Notes: generated by a model not told the origin, from the letters alone. Positions 39,335 through 48,600 are shown, counted from the stretch's first letter. The stretch is DNA of 64,000 bases from UMGS1696 sp964621755 (GCA_964621755.1 CAZUPI010000004.1:16235-80234), one strand, 5' to 3'. Numbers and translations are program-made.

Positions 39335-39571
39335 TCATACAGCATCTGCGGCAGCTTTAAAGGAAAGAATGCCGCACGCCAGATAGAAGAGAATCCCCGC
39401 AAAGATGTATTCTGCCATTTCAGGAAAACTATGGTACAGCCGCATAGCGGACGCAGGGTTCTCCGCCATGTGCAGGACGGCGCGAAGCAGGTACACGCAT
39501 CCGCAGAACATCAGCAGCATCAGCACGCGCGTCAGATTATAGAAAATAAATTCGTATGATTTTCTTGACAT
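39335..39571 (-). CDS. Small two-helix membrane protein, unrecognised
   Basis: 78 residues from the ATG at 39571 (AAGGCGGAACCG-ATG). Two hydrophobic helices, VLMLLMFCGCVYLLRAVLH and YIFAGILFYLACGILSF, are joined by a ~20-residue polar loop; a basic SRKSY start suggests an inside N-terminus. It lies 49 bases before tilS on the same strand and probably starts that transcription unit. I recognise no family. Confidence 0.6.
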   Translation of the reverse strand: MSRKSYEFIFYNLTRVLMLLMFCGCVYLLRAVLHMAENPASAMRLYHSFPEMAEYIFAGILFYLACGILSFKAAADAV

Positions 39572-39754
39572 CGGTTCCGCCTTATTTATCAAACATTCTA
39601 CAATAATTATACAATAACCGCATACACGGGTCAACCGGTAATGTAAGGCAGGAACAGCTTTCTATATTATACTACACTCGCGCTATATTTTGCAAGCATT
39701 CGAAGAAAAAAATACCAAGTGAAAAGAATCTGTATATACTTTTGCAAATAACGC

Positions 39755-39783
39755 TTGACAAAGAAGGGATATTAAGGTAAAAT
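39755..39783 (+). promoter_or_regulatory. Promoter of the TIM-barrel isomerase gene
   Basis: TTGACA (39755-39760), 17 bases, TAAAAT (39778-39783). Confidence 0.83.
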
Positions 39784-39861
39784 GGACACAACCTATCAGA
39801 ACATTTTGTCCGTTGACACTCAGAACAGCGGATTTACAATAGAAAGGCAGGTACATACGTA

Positions 39862-40662
39862 ATGAAATTTTCTGCAGCAGGCGGATGGTGGGGGCGAGAC
39901 TGGTATGAAACCGTCGAGCTCGGCGCGAGATACGGCTTTAAGGGCGTGGAACAGCTCAGCTGGCTCGGACTTGACTTCGACCGCGCGAGAAAAACACTCG
40001 AAGAAAACGGTGTAACGTCTACCGCTATCGTAATTCAGTCCGAAAATCCGGAAAATGGCAAGCTTACCGCCTGGGGACATGGCATGACATGGGAGGATTC
40101 CCGTCAGGCGTTCATCGACTCCTTCAAGGAATCTGTGAAGGCGGCTCATGCGATGAACGTTCCGAATATCATCGCTACCACTGGAAACGAGAGATTTGAC
40201 GTTACACGCGAAGAACAGTTCGATATCTGTGTGGGTACGCTGAAGGAGCTTTCCAAGATTGCCGAAGCGGAAGGCATCATGATTATTCTGGAACCTCTGA
40301 ACGTTCTCGTAAACCACATGGGTTACTTCCTCGTCACAACGGAAGAAGCGGTCCGTATGATTAAAGCGGTTGACAGCCCGAACTGCAAGATTCTGTTCGA
40401 TATCTACCATCAGCAGGTCTCTGAAGGAAACGTCATTCGCAACATCACAAACAACATTGACTTGATTGGCCACTTCCATATCGCGGATAACCCGGGAAGA
40501 CAGCAGCCCGGCACCGGCGAACTCAACTATACAAAGATCTTCGAAGCGATCCAGAAGACCGGCTACGACAGATGGCTTGCTTTCGAATGCGGCCGTACGG
40601 TGGAGGTTCCTGACCTCGTTCGTGACATGCACGTCCTAATAGACCCGTTCTCCGATAAATAA
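39862..40662 (+). CDS. Hydroxypyruvate isomerase-like sugar isomerase (xylose-isomerase-type TIM barrel)
   Basis: 266 residues, AP-endonuclease-2/xylose-isomerase-like barrel. Metal-ligand blocks occur in family order: IMIILEPLN (Glu), CKILFDIYHQQVSEGNVI (Asp, His), HFHIADNPGRQQPGTGELNY (His) and WLAFECGRTVE (Glu). The HIADNPGRxxPGTGE segment is characteristic of hydroxypyruvate isomerase and its four-carbon acid isomerase relatives (OtnI). It stands alone, with its own promoter and terminator, so the pathway is not indicated by neighbours. AGGCAGG lies upstream of ATG. Confidence 0.88.
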   Translation: MKFSAAGGWWGRDWYETVELGARYGFKGVEQLSWLGLDFDRARKTLEENGVTSTAIVIQSENPENGKLTAWGHGMTWEDSRQAFIDSFKESVKAAHAMNVPNIIATTGNERFDVTREEQFDICVGTLKELSKIAEAEGIMIILEPLNVLVNHMGYFLVTTEEAVRMIKAVDSPNCKILFDIYHQQVSEGNVIRNITNNIDLIGHFHIADNPGRQQPGTGELNYTKIFEAIQKTGYDRWLAFECGRTVEVPDLVRDMHVLIDPFSDK

Positions 40663-40695
40663 AAGCGCTGCATCATCAACTGAATGTCTATAACA

Positions 40696-40730
40696 ATAAC
40701 CGGACGCAAGCCCGGTTATGTGTTTTCTTT
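40696..40730 (+). terminator. Terminator after the isomerase
   Basis: ATAACCGG (40696-40703) with CCGGTTAT (40712-40719), followed by GTGTTTTCTTT. Confidence 0.85.
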
Positions 40731-40813
40731 AAGACATTGTTTATATTTTATAAATATAAAATTCCATACTGGTTAATTTATTTGGAGCCCATATATAAAT
40801 ATACATATAAGTA

Positions 40814-42595
40814 ATGAAGAAAATTATTATCATGATTTCAGGACTGGCCGCGGCTTTCCTGCTGGCGGTGTCGGTATCCGCAAATACCTATACAGTATCG
40901 CCGTACCGCGATACGATCAAAAATTACGATGGCGCTTTTTCCAAAATATATGAGGCCATGACCTCCTTGTCCGAGTTTGTCGACCTTTCCATGTACAAAA
41001 TCAGCACGTCGGATATCATACAAATATACAGCGACGTGATCATGTCAAGCCCGGAACTGTTTTACGCGGATAACCGCATCGCGTATTTCTATGACCAGCA
41101 GGGCAAGGTCACCAAGGTGGAATTTATGTATACGATGTCACAGGAGGAGATAACGGCGGCGTCCGAGACGTACCAGCGGGAGATCGACTACATTGTATCG
41201 CTGGTGGAACCGACGCTGTCCGAGGCGGAAAAGGCGCTGTTTGTGCACGACTATCTGATAGCCTCTTACTCCTATGACACCGAAGAAACCAGCTTTGACG
41301 CGCTGTCCTTCTTCACAGGCCGCAGCGGCGTTTGTCAGGCGTACTCTCTCGCGTACATGGCGGTGCTTCGGGAACTCGGCATCGATGTAGTCATGGTCAC
41401 AAGCGATGAGATGAATCACGCGTGGAATCTGGTCGAGATCGACGGTCAATGGTACCACGTGGATCTTTCCTTCGACGACCCGTCGCCGGACAGGCTGGGG
41501 CGGGTGCTTCACGAGAATTTTCTGCTCGATGACGACGGAATCAAACAGACTGCCACGCCGCACTACGGTTGGGGAAGCTCTGTGCGGTGCGGATCCTCGA
41601 CCTTCCAGAACCGGATTTGGCACGGCGTGACCTCACGGATGATATACCTCGGAGGGCAGTGGTATTACATAGACCCGCAGAGCCTGTCTCTGGCAGTATC
41701 GCAGTTTGACGGCGCGATGCGATCCGATGCGTACCGCTTCCGCGAGAGGTGGTCGACCGTGTACTCGGAAAACGCATACTATGTCGGCGTATTTTCCGGA
41801 TTGTCGGAATGCTTGGGCTATTTGTTTGTCAATACTCCTTATGATATCATCATTTACAGCCCGGATAACGGCAGAGCGAACGTGTATCTGGAGGGAAACG
41901 GAGAGCGGATATTCGGCTCGTCGATTTACAAATACACACTCGAATACTACCTGTCAGAGGTGCCGGATGGAGACACGGGAGTGATCGAGACGTTCGAAAT
42001 CACCGGCTTTTCCGAGGAGGACTTCGGAGAACCTCTGCCATTTGACGACGTACTGCGGCTGGACTCGTATTATGCGGCGGTGAAGTTCGTGTATAGCCGA
42101 GGCTTGTTCCAGGGCGTATCGTCGACCAAGTTCGCGCCGGACGCGTATCTGACTCGCGCGATGTTTGTGACGGTGCTCGGCCGCCTTTGCAATGTGGATG
42201 TTTCCCTATATACAAACGTGATGTTTGACGACGTGCAGGATGGGCAGTGGTACAGCCCCTATGTACAGTGGGCGGCGGACGCGGGCATCGTCAACGGAAT
42301 CGGCGGGAACTTGTTCGACCCGATGGGGGAAATCACGCACGAGCAGATGTACAAAATTATCGCGCTGTGCGGAGAATATTTGAATGCCGGCGTTATGGAT
42401 ACGGAGAACGTGCTGGTGCTGTACGAGGACCGTGAGAAAATTTCCGACTGGGCATTTGACAGTATCGCATACTGCAAGGTCAATTCTCTGATTGGTGATA
42501 AGTTCTCTCAGAAAGTCTATCCCGCGGCGAAGGCAACCCGTGCTGAAACCGCCGATATTATCAGCCGTTTCGCAATCCTGTGCGGACAGGCGTAA
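40814..42595 (+). CDS. Exported transglutaminase-like protein with C-terminal SLH domains
   Basis: 593 residues. A signal peptide covers residues 1-23. The transglutaminase-like domain (residues ~140-230) has a complete triad: Cys174 (GRSGVCQAYS), His202 (EMNHAWNLVEI) and Asp217 (YHVDLSFDD). A WG/YY-rich beta region follows (YLGGQWYYIDP), then three S-layer-homology repeats from ~residue 415: YYAAVKFVYSRGLFQGVSST with TRAMFVTVLGRL; WYSPYVQWAADAGIVNGIGG; and a third ending ATRAETADIISRF. SLH domains attach it to secondary wall polymers, so it works at the cell surface, as a peptidase or cross-linking enzyme on unknown targets. 38 bases separate it from the next gene, which also encodes an exported protein. 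Confidence 0.9.
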   Translation: MKKIIIMISGLAAAFLLAVSVSANTYTVSPYRDTIKNYDGAFSKIYEAMTSLSEFVDLSMYKISTSDIIQIYSDVIMSSPELFYADNRIAYFYDQQGKVTKVEFMYTMSQEEITAASETYQREIDYIVSLVEPTLSEAEKALFVHDYLIASYSYDTEETSFDALSFFTGRSGVCQAYSLAYMAVLRELGIDVVMVTSDEMNHAWNLVEIDGQWYHVDLSFDDPSPDRLGRVLHENFLLDDDGIKQTATPHYGWGSSVRCGSSTFQNRIWHGVTSRMIYLGGQWYYIDPQSLSLAVSQFDGAMRSDAYRFRERWSTVYSENAYYVGVFSGLSECLGYLFVNTPYDIIIYSPDNGRANVYLEGNGERIFGSSIYKYTLEYYLSEVPDGDTGVIETFEITGFSEEDFGEPLPFDDVLRLDSYYAAVKFVYSRGLFQGVSSTKFAPDAYLTRAMFVTVLGRLCNVDVSLYTNVMFDDVQDGQWYSPYVQWAADAGIVNGIGGNLFDPMGEITHEQMYKIIALCGEYLNAGVMDTENVLVLYEDREKISDWAFDSIAYCKVNSLIGDKFSQKVYPAAKATRAETADIISRFAILCGQA

Positions 42596-42633
42596 GGAAC
42601 CGTAAAAAGTGATAAATTTACAGAGGTAAGGCA

Positions 42634-43893
42634 TTGAAGCTTGTTAAAAAAATATCGATTTTTATATCATTTTTGCTAATGCTTCAGGTGATGACGGCAT
42701 GTGCCGCGCCGGAAGCAGACGTGCCATCTGATGAGAGCGATACCGCGTCTGCGGAGGCGGACTCATCCAGAAGCAACCATGAGATTCTCAGCGATTATGA
42801 AAAGATTGAAATTTCCGGAGAACACGACGTGCGAATCCTGTTTGTCAACGCGGGGCGTGCGGATTCCATCATCATCGAGGCGGACGGGCTGTATTACGTG
42901 ATTGATACGGGGGAGGTCACCTCGGTACCGAAAATCAACGCCGCGCTGGAGTATATGGATGTGGACAAAATCGAGGCGGTATTTCTGACGCATTCCGACG
43001 ACGACCATGTCAGCGGTCTCTCAACGCTGTCAGAACTGTGGGATATCGGCGCGTGCTACACGGCGGCTATCGCAATTGAGATGACGAAAATCCAGAATAT
43101 CATAGCGCGGTCCTCCCTAGAGCAGACCATGCTGGAACCGGGTTCCGTTGTCGAGGTGTCGGAGGGGTTGTATTTTGAAGTGCTCGGTCCGATAGAGTAC
43201 AATCCCCTTGAAGACAACGACAACTCGTTGGTGCTTCGCATGACGGTAAACGGTGTGACGATACTCTTTGCCGGAGATATGCAGTATGACGAAGAAAAAA
43301 CGCTGATGCGCGCCGGATACGACCTGCGGTGCGATATCCTGAAGGTGGGAAATCACGGCAATAAGGATGCGACCTCCGTATCCTTCCTGGCGGAAACGTC
43401 GCCGGATTACGCAATCATCATCACAGACCGCTCGGTCGACAGCGGTACCGCACACAAAAGCGTGCAAAAGGGACTCAAAGATATAGGCGCAGAAATATAC
43501 ATCACAGACGAATACGACATCGGCCTCCTCGTCAAAATCTCACACAGCGGAAAAATCAGTTTCGACAATGCCAAAGTCAAGGACGAGGGAAGCGACGTGG
43601 CCTTTGTCTCAATATCCAAAACCGACCAGGCAGCTGTCATCAAAAATTACGGTGATACAGAAGTCGACCTGTCGCGCTGGTTCCTGATATCCGAGCGCGG
43701 CGGCGAAATATTCATATTCCCCGACGGCGCGGTCATCGCCCCCGGCGCGGAAATCACAGTCGCCTGCACCAGCTACAGAAGTACCAAAGACTATATATGG
43801 AGCGGTGCGAGTGTCTGGAACAAAAGCAAAGACGACCTCGGAATTCTGGTGAATCGCTGTGGGAATATTGTTGATGAGATGGAGAGTGAGTGA
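42634..43893 (+). CDS. Exported lipoprotein: ComEC-type metallo-beta-lactamase domain plus lamin-tail-like domain
   Basis: 419 residues with a TTG start at 42634 (GAGGTAAGG two bases upstream; no better ATG). Lipobox at Cys23 (VMTACAAP), then an acidic Ser/Asp linker. Residues ~65-310 match the C-terminal beta-lactamase domain of ComEC: RILFVNAGRADSIIIEADG, metal site LTHSDDDHVSGL, GVTILFAGDMQYDEEKTL and VGNHGNKDATS. Residues ~325-415 resemble a lamin-tail domain (VSISKTDQAAVIKNYGDTEV, RWFLISERGGEIFIFPDG). There is no competence membrane domain, so it is a free-standing surface hydrolase, perhaps for nucleic acids or phosphoesters. Activity is not known. Confidence 0.87.
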   Translation: MKLVKKISIFISFLLMLQVMTACAAPEADVPSDESDTASAEADSSRSNHEILSDYEKIEISGEHDVRILFVNAGRADSIIIEADGLYYVIDTGEVTSVPKINAALEYMDVDKIEAVFLTHSDDDHVSGLSTLSELWDIGACYTAAIAIEMTKIQNIIARSSLEQTMLEPGSVVEVSEGLYFEVLGPIEYNPLEDNDNSLVLRMTVNGVTILFAGDMQYDEEKTLMRAGYDLRCDILKVGNHGNKDATSVSFLAETSPDYAIIITDRSVDSGTAHKSVQKGLKDIGAEIYITDEYDIGLLVKISHSGKISFDNAKVKDEGSDVAFVSISKTDQAAVIKNYGDTEVDLSRWFLISERGGEIFIFPDGAVIAPGAEITVACTSYRSTKDYIWSGASVWNKSKDDLGILVNRCGNIVDEMESE

Positions 43894-43906
43894 TTGGGGG
43901 ATGCAG

Positions 43907-43934
43907 TGGGGGTACTTTTTCAAAAGTACCCCCA
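43907..43934. terminator. Bidirectional hairpin between convergent genes (dispersed family)
   Basis: TGGGGGTACTTTT pairs perfectly with AAAAGTACCCCCA, loop TC, between the stops at 43893 and 43945. Confidence 0.85.
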
Positions 43935-43944
43935 ACGTTTTCCC

Positions 43945-44877
43945 CTATGCCCCCACCATCACCTCATAAATCACATCCGCAATCAAAGCATGACCGATTT
44001 TGTTGGGATGGGGGTCAATGGCGGACAGGTCGAAGGTATCGCCGGAGTCTACGGGGGAGGCATTAATCAGGCGTGCGGCTTTGCCGTCGAAAGCGGTGTA
44101 TACGTCAGCGATTTGATAGCCGCATTCATCGGACAGCGAGCGGATGATGTCGTCCATTTGGGAGACGCAGGTGTCGGATAGGGCAGCGAAGTCAATTGTC
44201 ATGAGTCCGCCCCAATCGAGCGTGATTTTGACTGCGCCGTAGGGATTGTAGCATGTCATGAAAAGGATTTCGCAGTCCTCGTTGTAGGAGCGGATTTTGT
44301 CTATCAGTATTGGAATGTCGGTTTGCAGGTCATCCAGTCCTGCGACGATGCTTTCGTTGAATTCTTTGAATTTTGCTGTGATGTCGTCGCTGGTGAAGGA
44401 GGTGGACGGATTGGTCTTGAAGTCGTTGTAGTCTCGGATGAAAGAGGTCGCGCTGTATAAAATGTTGTTCGCGCCTATGCTTATGGAAACATAGTCTGCG
44501 GCGGCGAGCTTTTCGGCAATTTGTTCGTTTGCGTCGATATAGGAAATCAAACCGCCGCTCTTTTGCCCGTCTACGCCGAAGTTGCACGCCTCACAGAGGA
44601 TGCCGTCACTTTCGAATTTGTCCGCGATGACCGCTGTGTAGGCTTCAGCGCTCATATTTTCAAGCCCGTATCCGTGTGCGATCGAGTCGCCAAGAGAAAC
44701 GTATACAACGCTCTCTGACTCTGAATCGATGTCCGCCGGAATTTCGGTCTCTTCTGCAATCTCCGGTTCTGCTTCGGGCGTATCGTCTTCGGCACATCCG
44801 CTTGCCGCCAAAAGAGTGCAGGCCAGAAGAAGGCATCCGATTATTCTATTCATTTTTATCTTCACGACACACCTCAT
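43945..44877 (-). CDS. SGNH/GDSL-type esterase lipoprotein
   Basis: 310 residues if the ATG overlapping the GH127 stop (ATGA) is used; an ATG at 44853 or GTG at 44865 gives a more typical signal peptide and is equally possible. The lipobox is LLAASGC, with an acidic Glu-rich linker. The SGNH blocks are present: block I YVSLGDSIAHGYG (nucleophile Ser), block II FGVDGQKSGG, block III ISIGANN (Asn), block V DPHPNKIGH (Asp and His). It probably removes acyl or acetyl groups from a carbohydrate outside the cell. It is coupled with the arabinofuranosidase gene, which suggests joint action on an acylated arabinose-containing substrate, although the glycosidase lacks an export signal. Confidence 0.88.
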   Translation of the reverse strand: MRCVVKIKMNRIIGCLLLACTLLAASGCAEDDTPEAEPEIAEETEIPADIDSESESVVYVSLGDSIAHGYGLENMSAEAYTAVIADKFESDGILCEACNFGVDGQKSGGLISYIDANEQIAEKLAAADYVSISIGANNILYSATSFIRDYNDFKTNPSTSFTSDDITAKFKEFNESIVAGLDDLQTDIPILIDKIRSYNEDCEILFMTCYNPYGAVKITLDWGGLMTIDFAALSDTCVSQMDDIIRSLSDECGYQIADVYTAFDGKAARLINASPVDSGDTFDLSAIDPHPNKIGHALIADVIYEVMVGA

Positions 44878-46766
44878 TCTTCGATTATAAAATATACGTG
44901 GTACGGCTCGCCATGGATTTCGTACAGCGGACGGAACGAGAATCCACCGACGCGCAGTGTGATTCTTCCATCCGTTTCGGCTGCCGTTACGGCTGCCGGA
45001 ATGGCGGGAAGGCGCAGATATTCATTCTCTTTGCCGCACGCCGCCATGACAAACGGGCCGTATAGAACCGCTGCCACTTTCATGACCGGCGTTTTGTCAA
45101 GGGATTCTGCGGTCGCATCAGGCTTTTGGTCGCCGTGATAGTGTGTATTTTTATTCACCATATACGCGTCATATTCGCTGAGCAGGTCAGGCAGATGTTC
45201 AAGACGCGCCGCGTAGGTGAACCTGACGTCAATGACTAAGGACGCGCCGCCCTTGCATTGAACGATCGCATAGCGCCCGCAGGCGTCCGGGACCGTCCCA
45301 TCCGTTTGAAAGGGATTTCCCTCCTGCCATGCCGGAATCCGCAGCTTTACTGTCAGGTCCCGTGCACTTGTAATTTCAATCTTTCCATAGGGCGCAGGGA
45401 ATTTCATGTCCATCTTTACGGAGATTCCCTCCATGCGCAAGGTCGAGGGGATGTATTGGTTCACATAAACGGCGTCACCGTCAAGGAAGTAGATGCAGTC
45501 CCCATATTTCACATGGTTTTCCATTCCCGTTCCGTGACAGCAGGTAAAGCTGTGGTAGTCGTCCGTATAGTTCTTTTCCACTCCCGGACCAATCGGCAGC
45601 ATATAGGTGACCCCGTTTGTCATATTCTCTGTGACTGCCGGATTCCGCGACGCCAGAATGTGATTTATCAGCCCGCGCTCGATATAATCCATATATTCCG
45701 CGGTATTCGGCGCATAGGAATACAATTCTCTTGCAATTTTTATCATATTATAAGTCGCGCAGGTCTCGCAGTTGGTGTCCCCTTTGATGAAATGCGCCTG
45801 CATGTCCGGTTCACGGAAACATTCGCCCTGACCGACTCCGCCGATTGCATACATATGATGCGCGGTCACGATATCAAAGAAGTTTTTTGCTGCGCGAAGG
45901 TAGGACTCCTCCCCGGAGGCGCGATATTCAAGCAGCGCACCCATGATTTGCGGAATATGCTGATTGGCGTGAAGATTTTTTATCGTATCGACGCCGTCGG
46001 CCAGTCCAGGGAAAATATTTGCGTTGTCAAACATCGCCGCCCCTTCGAGAAACGTCCTGTCTCCCGTAAGAAGCGCAAGTCTCGCAAGGGATTCGTTCAT
46101 GCCGCCATATTCTCCGGCGATATACATCTTCCACATCTTCGCACGATGCTCCGCTGTAAGCGGGGACAAACGACCGCATACCCAGCGTCCGATTCCGATG
46201 GCTGCGTCCAGCGCGGGCTCGCTTCCTGCCCGTTCATACGCCTCGATAAACCCAGCAAGCAACTTATGCAGCGTGTAATACGGCGCCCAGATTTTCGCAT
46301 ACGGTGTGAACTGCTCGAGCAGCGCAAACTGGTCGGGGGAGTACGCGGACAGAAATCCTTCGCCCCACGTGTCCGGATTCCGGCTCCATTTGGATTGACC
46401 GCAGTCGTCGGGGGTGCATGCGGTCACAAAATCCTGCGGCGCACCGTGGGATTTCAGCTGTAATTTCCGCAGTTCTCCTACCATATAGTCGAGCTTGTCC
46501 TTGTAGATTTTGCCGTTTGTCGCACTGTATGCCAATGACAGCGCGGAAATGAAGTGCCCGGTGGAATGGCCGCGCAGCAGTCCGTCCGGGGAATCCCATC
46601 CGTAAATGGGCTCGCAGTCGGGCGTTTCGCCGAAGGCACGGCGGAAGTTGTACAGCATACGGTCACAATCCAGTGACGCTAAATATTTGAGGTCCCCCGC
46701 AAAATTTGTGGAGAACGCGTTATCACCTTCGATGGTGACGGCGGAAAGGGGAGGATAATATTTCAT
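44874..46766 (-). CDS. GH127 family beta-L-arabinofuranosidase
   Basis: 630 residues, the family length. The (alpha/alpha)6 barrel markers are present: EYGGMNESLARLALLTGD, LHANQHIPQIMGALLEY and NMIKIARELYSY. The zinc/cysteine active site of GH127 is complete: Glu334 and Cys336 (CETCATYN) and Cys409-Cys410 (FTCCHGTGMENH), matching the Glu, Cys and CysCys of characterised beta-L-arabinofuranosidases, in which the first of the paired cysteines is the nucleophile. There is no signal peptide, so it acts on imported oligosaccharides. AGGAG precedes ATG, promoter at 46804-46832. It overlaps the esterase gene by 4 bases. Confidence 0.94.
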   Translation of the reverse strand: MKYYPPLSAVTIEGDNAFSTNFAGDLKYLASLDCDRMLYNFRRAFGETPDCEPIYGWDSPDGLLRGHSTGHFISALSLAYSATNGKIYKDKLDYMVGELRKLQLKSHGAPQDFVTACTPDDCGQSKWSRNPDTWGEGFLSAYSPDQFALLEQFTPYAKIWAPYYTLHKLLAGFIEAYERAGSEPALDAAIGIGRWVCGRLSPLTAEHRAKMWKMYIAGEYGGMNESLARLALLTGDRTFLEGAAMFDNANIFPGLADGVDTIKNLHANQHIPQIMGALLEYRASGEESYLRAAKNFFDIVTAHHMYAIGGVGQGECFREPDMQAHFIKGDTNCETCATYNMIKIARELYSYAPNTAEYMDYIERGLINHILASRNPAVTENMTNGVTYMLPIGPGVEKNYTDDYHSFTCCHGTGMENHVKYGDCIYFLDGDAVYVNQYIPSTLRMEGISVKMDMKFPAPYGKIEITSARDLTVKLRIPAWQEGNPFQTDGTVPDACGRYAIVQCKGGASLVIDVRFTYAARLEHLPDLLSEYDAYMVNKNTHYHGDQKPDATAESLDKTPVMKVAAVLYGPFVMAACGKENEYLRLPAIPAAVTAAETDGRITLRVGGFSFRPLYEIHGEPYHVYFIIEE

Positions 46767-46803
46767 TGCACGCTCCTTTCAGATTACAATCTTGAATAGA
46801 AAA

Positions 46804-46832
46804 ATTATACCATAAGTCAGGGAGATTGTAAA
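46804..46832 (-). promoter_or_regulatory. Promoter of the GH127-esterase unit
   Basis: TTTACA (46832-46827), 17 bases, TATAAT (46809-46804) on the minus strand. Confidence 0.8.
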
Positions 46833-46865
46833 GAGAGGGCTTGACAGGGAAACGTGCGAATGATA

Positions 46866-46894
46866 TTGACTTTATTTCCCGCGTGTGATAAAAT
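46866..46894 (+). promoter_or_regulatory. Promoter of the flippase gene
   Basis: TTGACT (46866-46871), 17 bases, TAAAAT (46889-46894), divergent from the GH127 promoter with 33 bases between the -35 boxes. Confidence 0.78.
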
Positions 46895-46963
46895 GAGACA
46901 CAAGAAACCGCAGATTCTGCGGAAATTGCAAGTTCTGAATTCAAAGTAAGGAGGGTATCTGTT

Positions 46964-48532
46964 CTGAAAACTTCTGATAAAAAGGGGACGTTTTTGCAGG
47001 GAGCGTTCATCCTCACGATTTCTACCGCGTTCGTGAAGCTGGCCGGACTCCTGTTCACCATCCCGATTGCCAATATGCTGCACGGCGACGGTATGGGTTA
47101 TTTTTATGCCGCGTACGATATTTATAATATGCTTGCCGTCCTCGCCTCCGCCGGACTTCCGGTGGCCGTGTCGAGAATGGTCAGTGAAACACTCGTCTCC
47201 GGCAATACCGCCGAAGCGGACCGCATCTATAAAGTCTCCGTCCGGATTTTCACCATCATTGGCGCAGTCATCGCCGCCGTCATGTTCTTCGGCGCGGACC
47301 TCCTCGCCGCACTTATCAAAAATCCGAACGCCGGTATGTCCATCCGCGCTCTGTCCGTCACCGCGTTCTGCGCATTCGTGATGTCCGCCCTCCGCGGCTA
47401 CTTCCAGGGACATTCCATTATGAAGTATACCGCCGTGTCGCAGGTCATCGAGGCGTTTGCCAAGCTCGTCCTCGGCTGCCTGCTCGCTTATGTGCTTCTT
47501 AAAACCGAATATGAATATATAGGCGGCTCTGCAGGCGCGATTCTCGGCGTGTCCATCGGCGCAGCGCTGGCGGTCTTATACCTGCTGTTCAATAAGAAAC
47601 GTATGGACAAGGCCCAAACTCTCTGCGATATGCCCGTGCGTGCCGATAAGGTCATTATCAAGGAACTGTTCAAAATCGCGATTCCCGTATCCCTCGGCGC
47701 ATCGGTCATGAGCCTTGTTAACCTCATCGATACGACCGTCATCATGCGCATTCTGCAGGACGGGCTCGGCTATTCTTACGAGCGCGCAAACTGGCTGTAC
47801 GGCGTCTTCGGCAACGCAAAAAAGATATTCAATTTTCCCTCTGCGTTTATTGTGCCGTTTTCCGTGAGCATTCTCCCCGTTCTGACCGCCGCGTATACCG
47901 TGCGCGATAAAGAAGGTGTGCGCAGCAATATGGTGACCTGCTTCAAATACGCCCTCCTGCTCGCTCTTCCGGCAGGGATTGGCATCTCAGTTCTCTCCGC
48001 GCCGATTATGCACATCATCTACTTCAATACGCCCGAGGAGGCGACCGCCGGAACCCCCCTTCTCGCGGTCTACGGTATCGCAGTCATCCTGTACGCAGTC
48101 GTATCCATCAGCGGCGCTATTCTGCAAGCCTTTGGACACGTGAATCTGCCGCTTATCAGCCTCACAGTCGGCGGGGTCGTAAAATGTGTGCTCAACGCGG
48201 TACTCGTCGGCTTTGCATCTATTAATATCATGGGTGCACCGATTGCAACCTGCGTTTGTTACGTCGTCATGATTGTCATGAACCTCGTCTTCCTGCGCCC
48301 GTACCTGACAGGCTGCACTGCAATTATCGGCAACACGCTGAAAACAGCGGCTGCTTCCCTCATTATGGGCGCCTTTGCTTATTTTGCATATTCTATCCTT
48401 TCCAACCTTCTCGGCATCCGAATCGGCGGCCTTATCGCCATCTGCTGCTCCGTCTTTGTCTACGCCGCCATGATTCTCGTCTTCCGCGTCGTCACTTTCC
48501 GCGAATTGAAATCCATGCTTTCCCGAGGTTGA
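46964..48532 (+). CDS. MVF/SpoVB-like lipid-linked polysaccharide flippase, probable CTG start
   Basis: 522 residues if begun at CTG 46964, which follows AAGGAGGG at ideal distance. The resulting opening (K-T-S-D-K-K-G-T-F-L-Q-G-A-F-I-L-T) aligns with the usual MKKxSFLKGAxILT start of SpoVB and MurJ-like proteins. A TTG at 46994 is the alternative but would drop the conserved segment. About 14 hydrophobic helices are visible, with GYFQGHSIMKYTAVSQVIEA and the mid-protein INL-rich helix typical of the oligosaccharide-flippase superfamily. It should export a lipid-linked wall precursor. SpoVB acts in sporulation, but the family is broader. Confidence 0.85.
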   Translation: MKTSDKKGTFLQGAFILTISTAFVKLAGLLFTIPIANMLHGDGMGYFYAAYDIYNMLAVLASAGLPVAVSRMVSETLVSGNTAEADRIYKVSVRIFTIIGAVIAAVMFFGADLLAALIKNPNAGMSIRALSVTAFCAFVMSALRGYFQGHSIMKYTAVSQVIEAFAKLVLGCLLAYVLLKTEYEYIGGSAGAILGVSIGAALAVLYLLFNKKRMDKAQTLCDMPVRADKVIIKELFKIAIPVSLGASVMSLVNLIDTTVIMRILQDGLGYSYERANWLYGVFGNAKKIFNFPSAFIVPFSVSILPVLTAAYTVRDKEGVRSNMVTCFKYALLLALPAGIGISVLSAPIMHIIYFNTPEEATAGTPLLAVYGIAVILYAVVSISGAILQAFGHVNLPLISLTVGGVVKCVLNAVLVGFASINIMGAPIATCVCYVVMIVMNLVFLRPYLTGCTAIIGNTLKTAAASLIMGAFAYFAYSILSNLLGIRIGGLIAICCSVFVYAAMILVFRVVTFRELKSMLSRG

Positions 48533-48542
48533 AAAGCCCCCT

Positions 48543-48600
48543 GCCCAAAAGTTTTTGAGGTGGGATTGGAGGGGAACTTTTTGAAGAAAAGTTCCTTCCC
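48543..48600. repeat. Composite dispersed element: A-box plus hairpin
   Basis: A-box GCCCAAAAGTTTTTGAGG (48543-48560) followed by GGAGGGGAACTTTT with AAAAGTTCCTTCCC (48568-48600). It lies between the flippase and pepF. Confidence 0.75.

Noticed and set aside
45258..46463. Plus-strand open frame of 401 codons opposite the GH127 gene
   Set aside because: Shadow frame; no start context or family motif.
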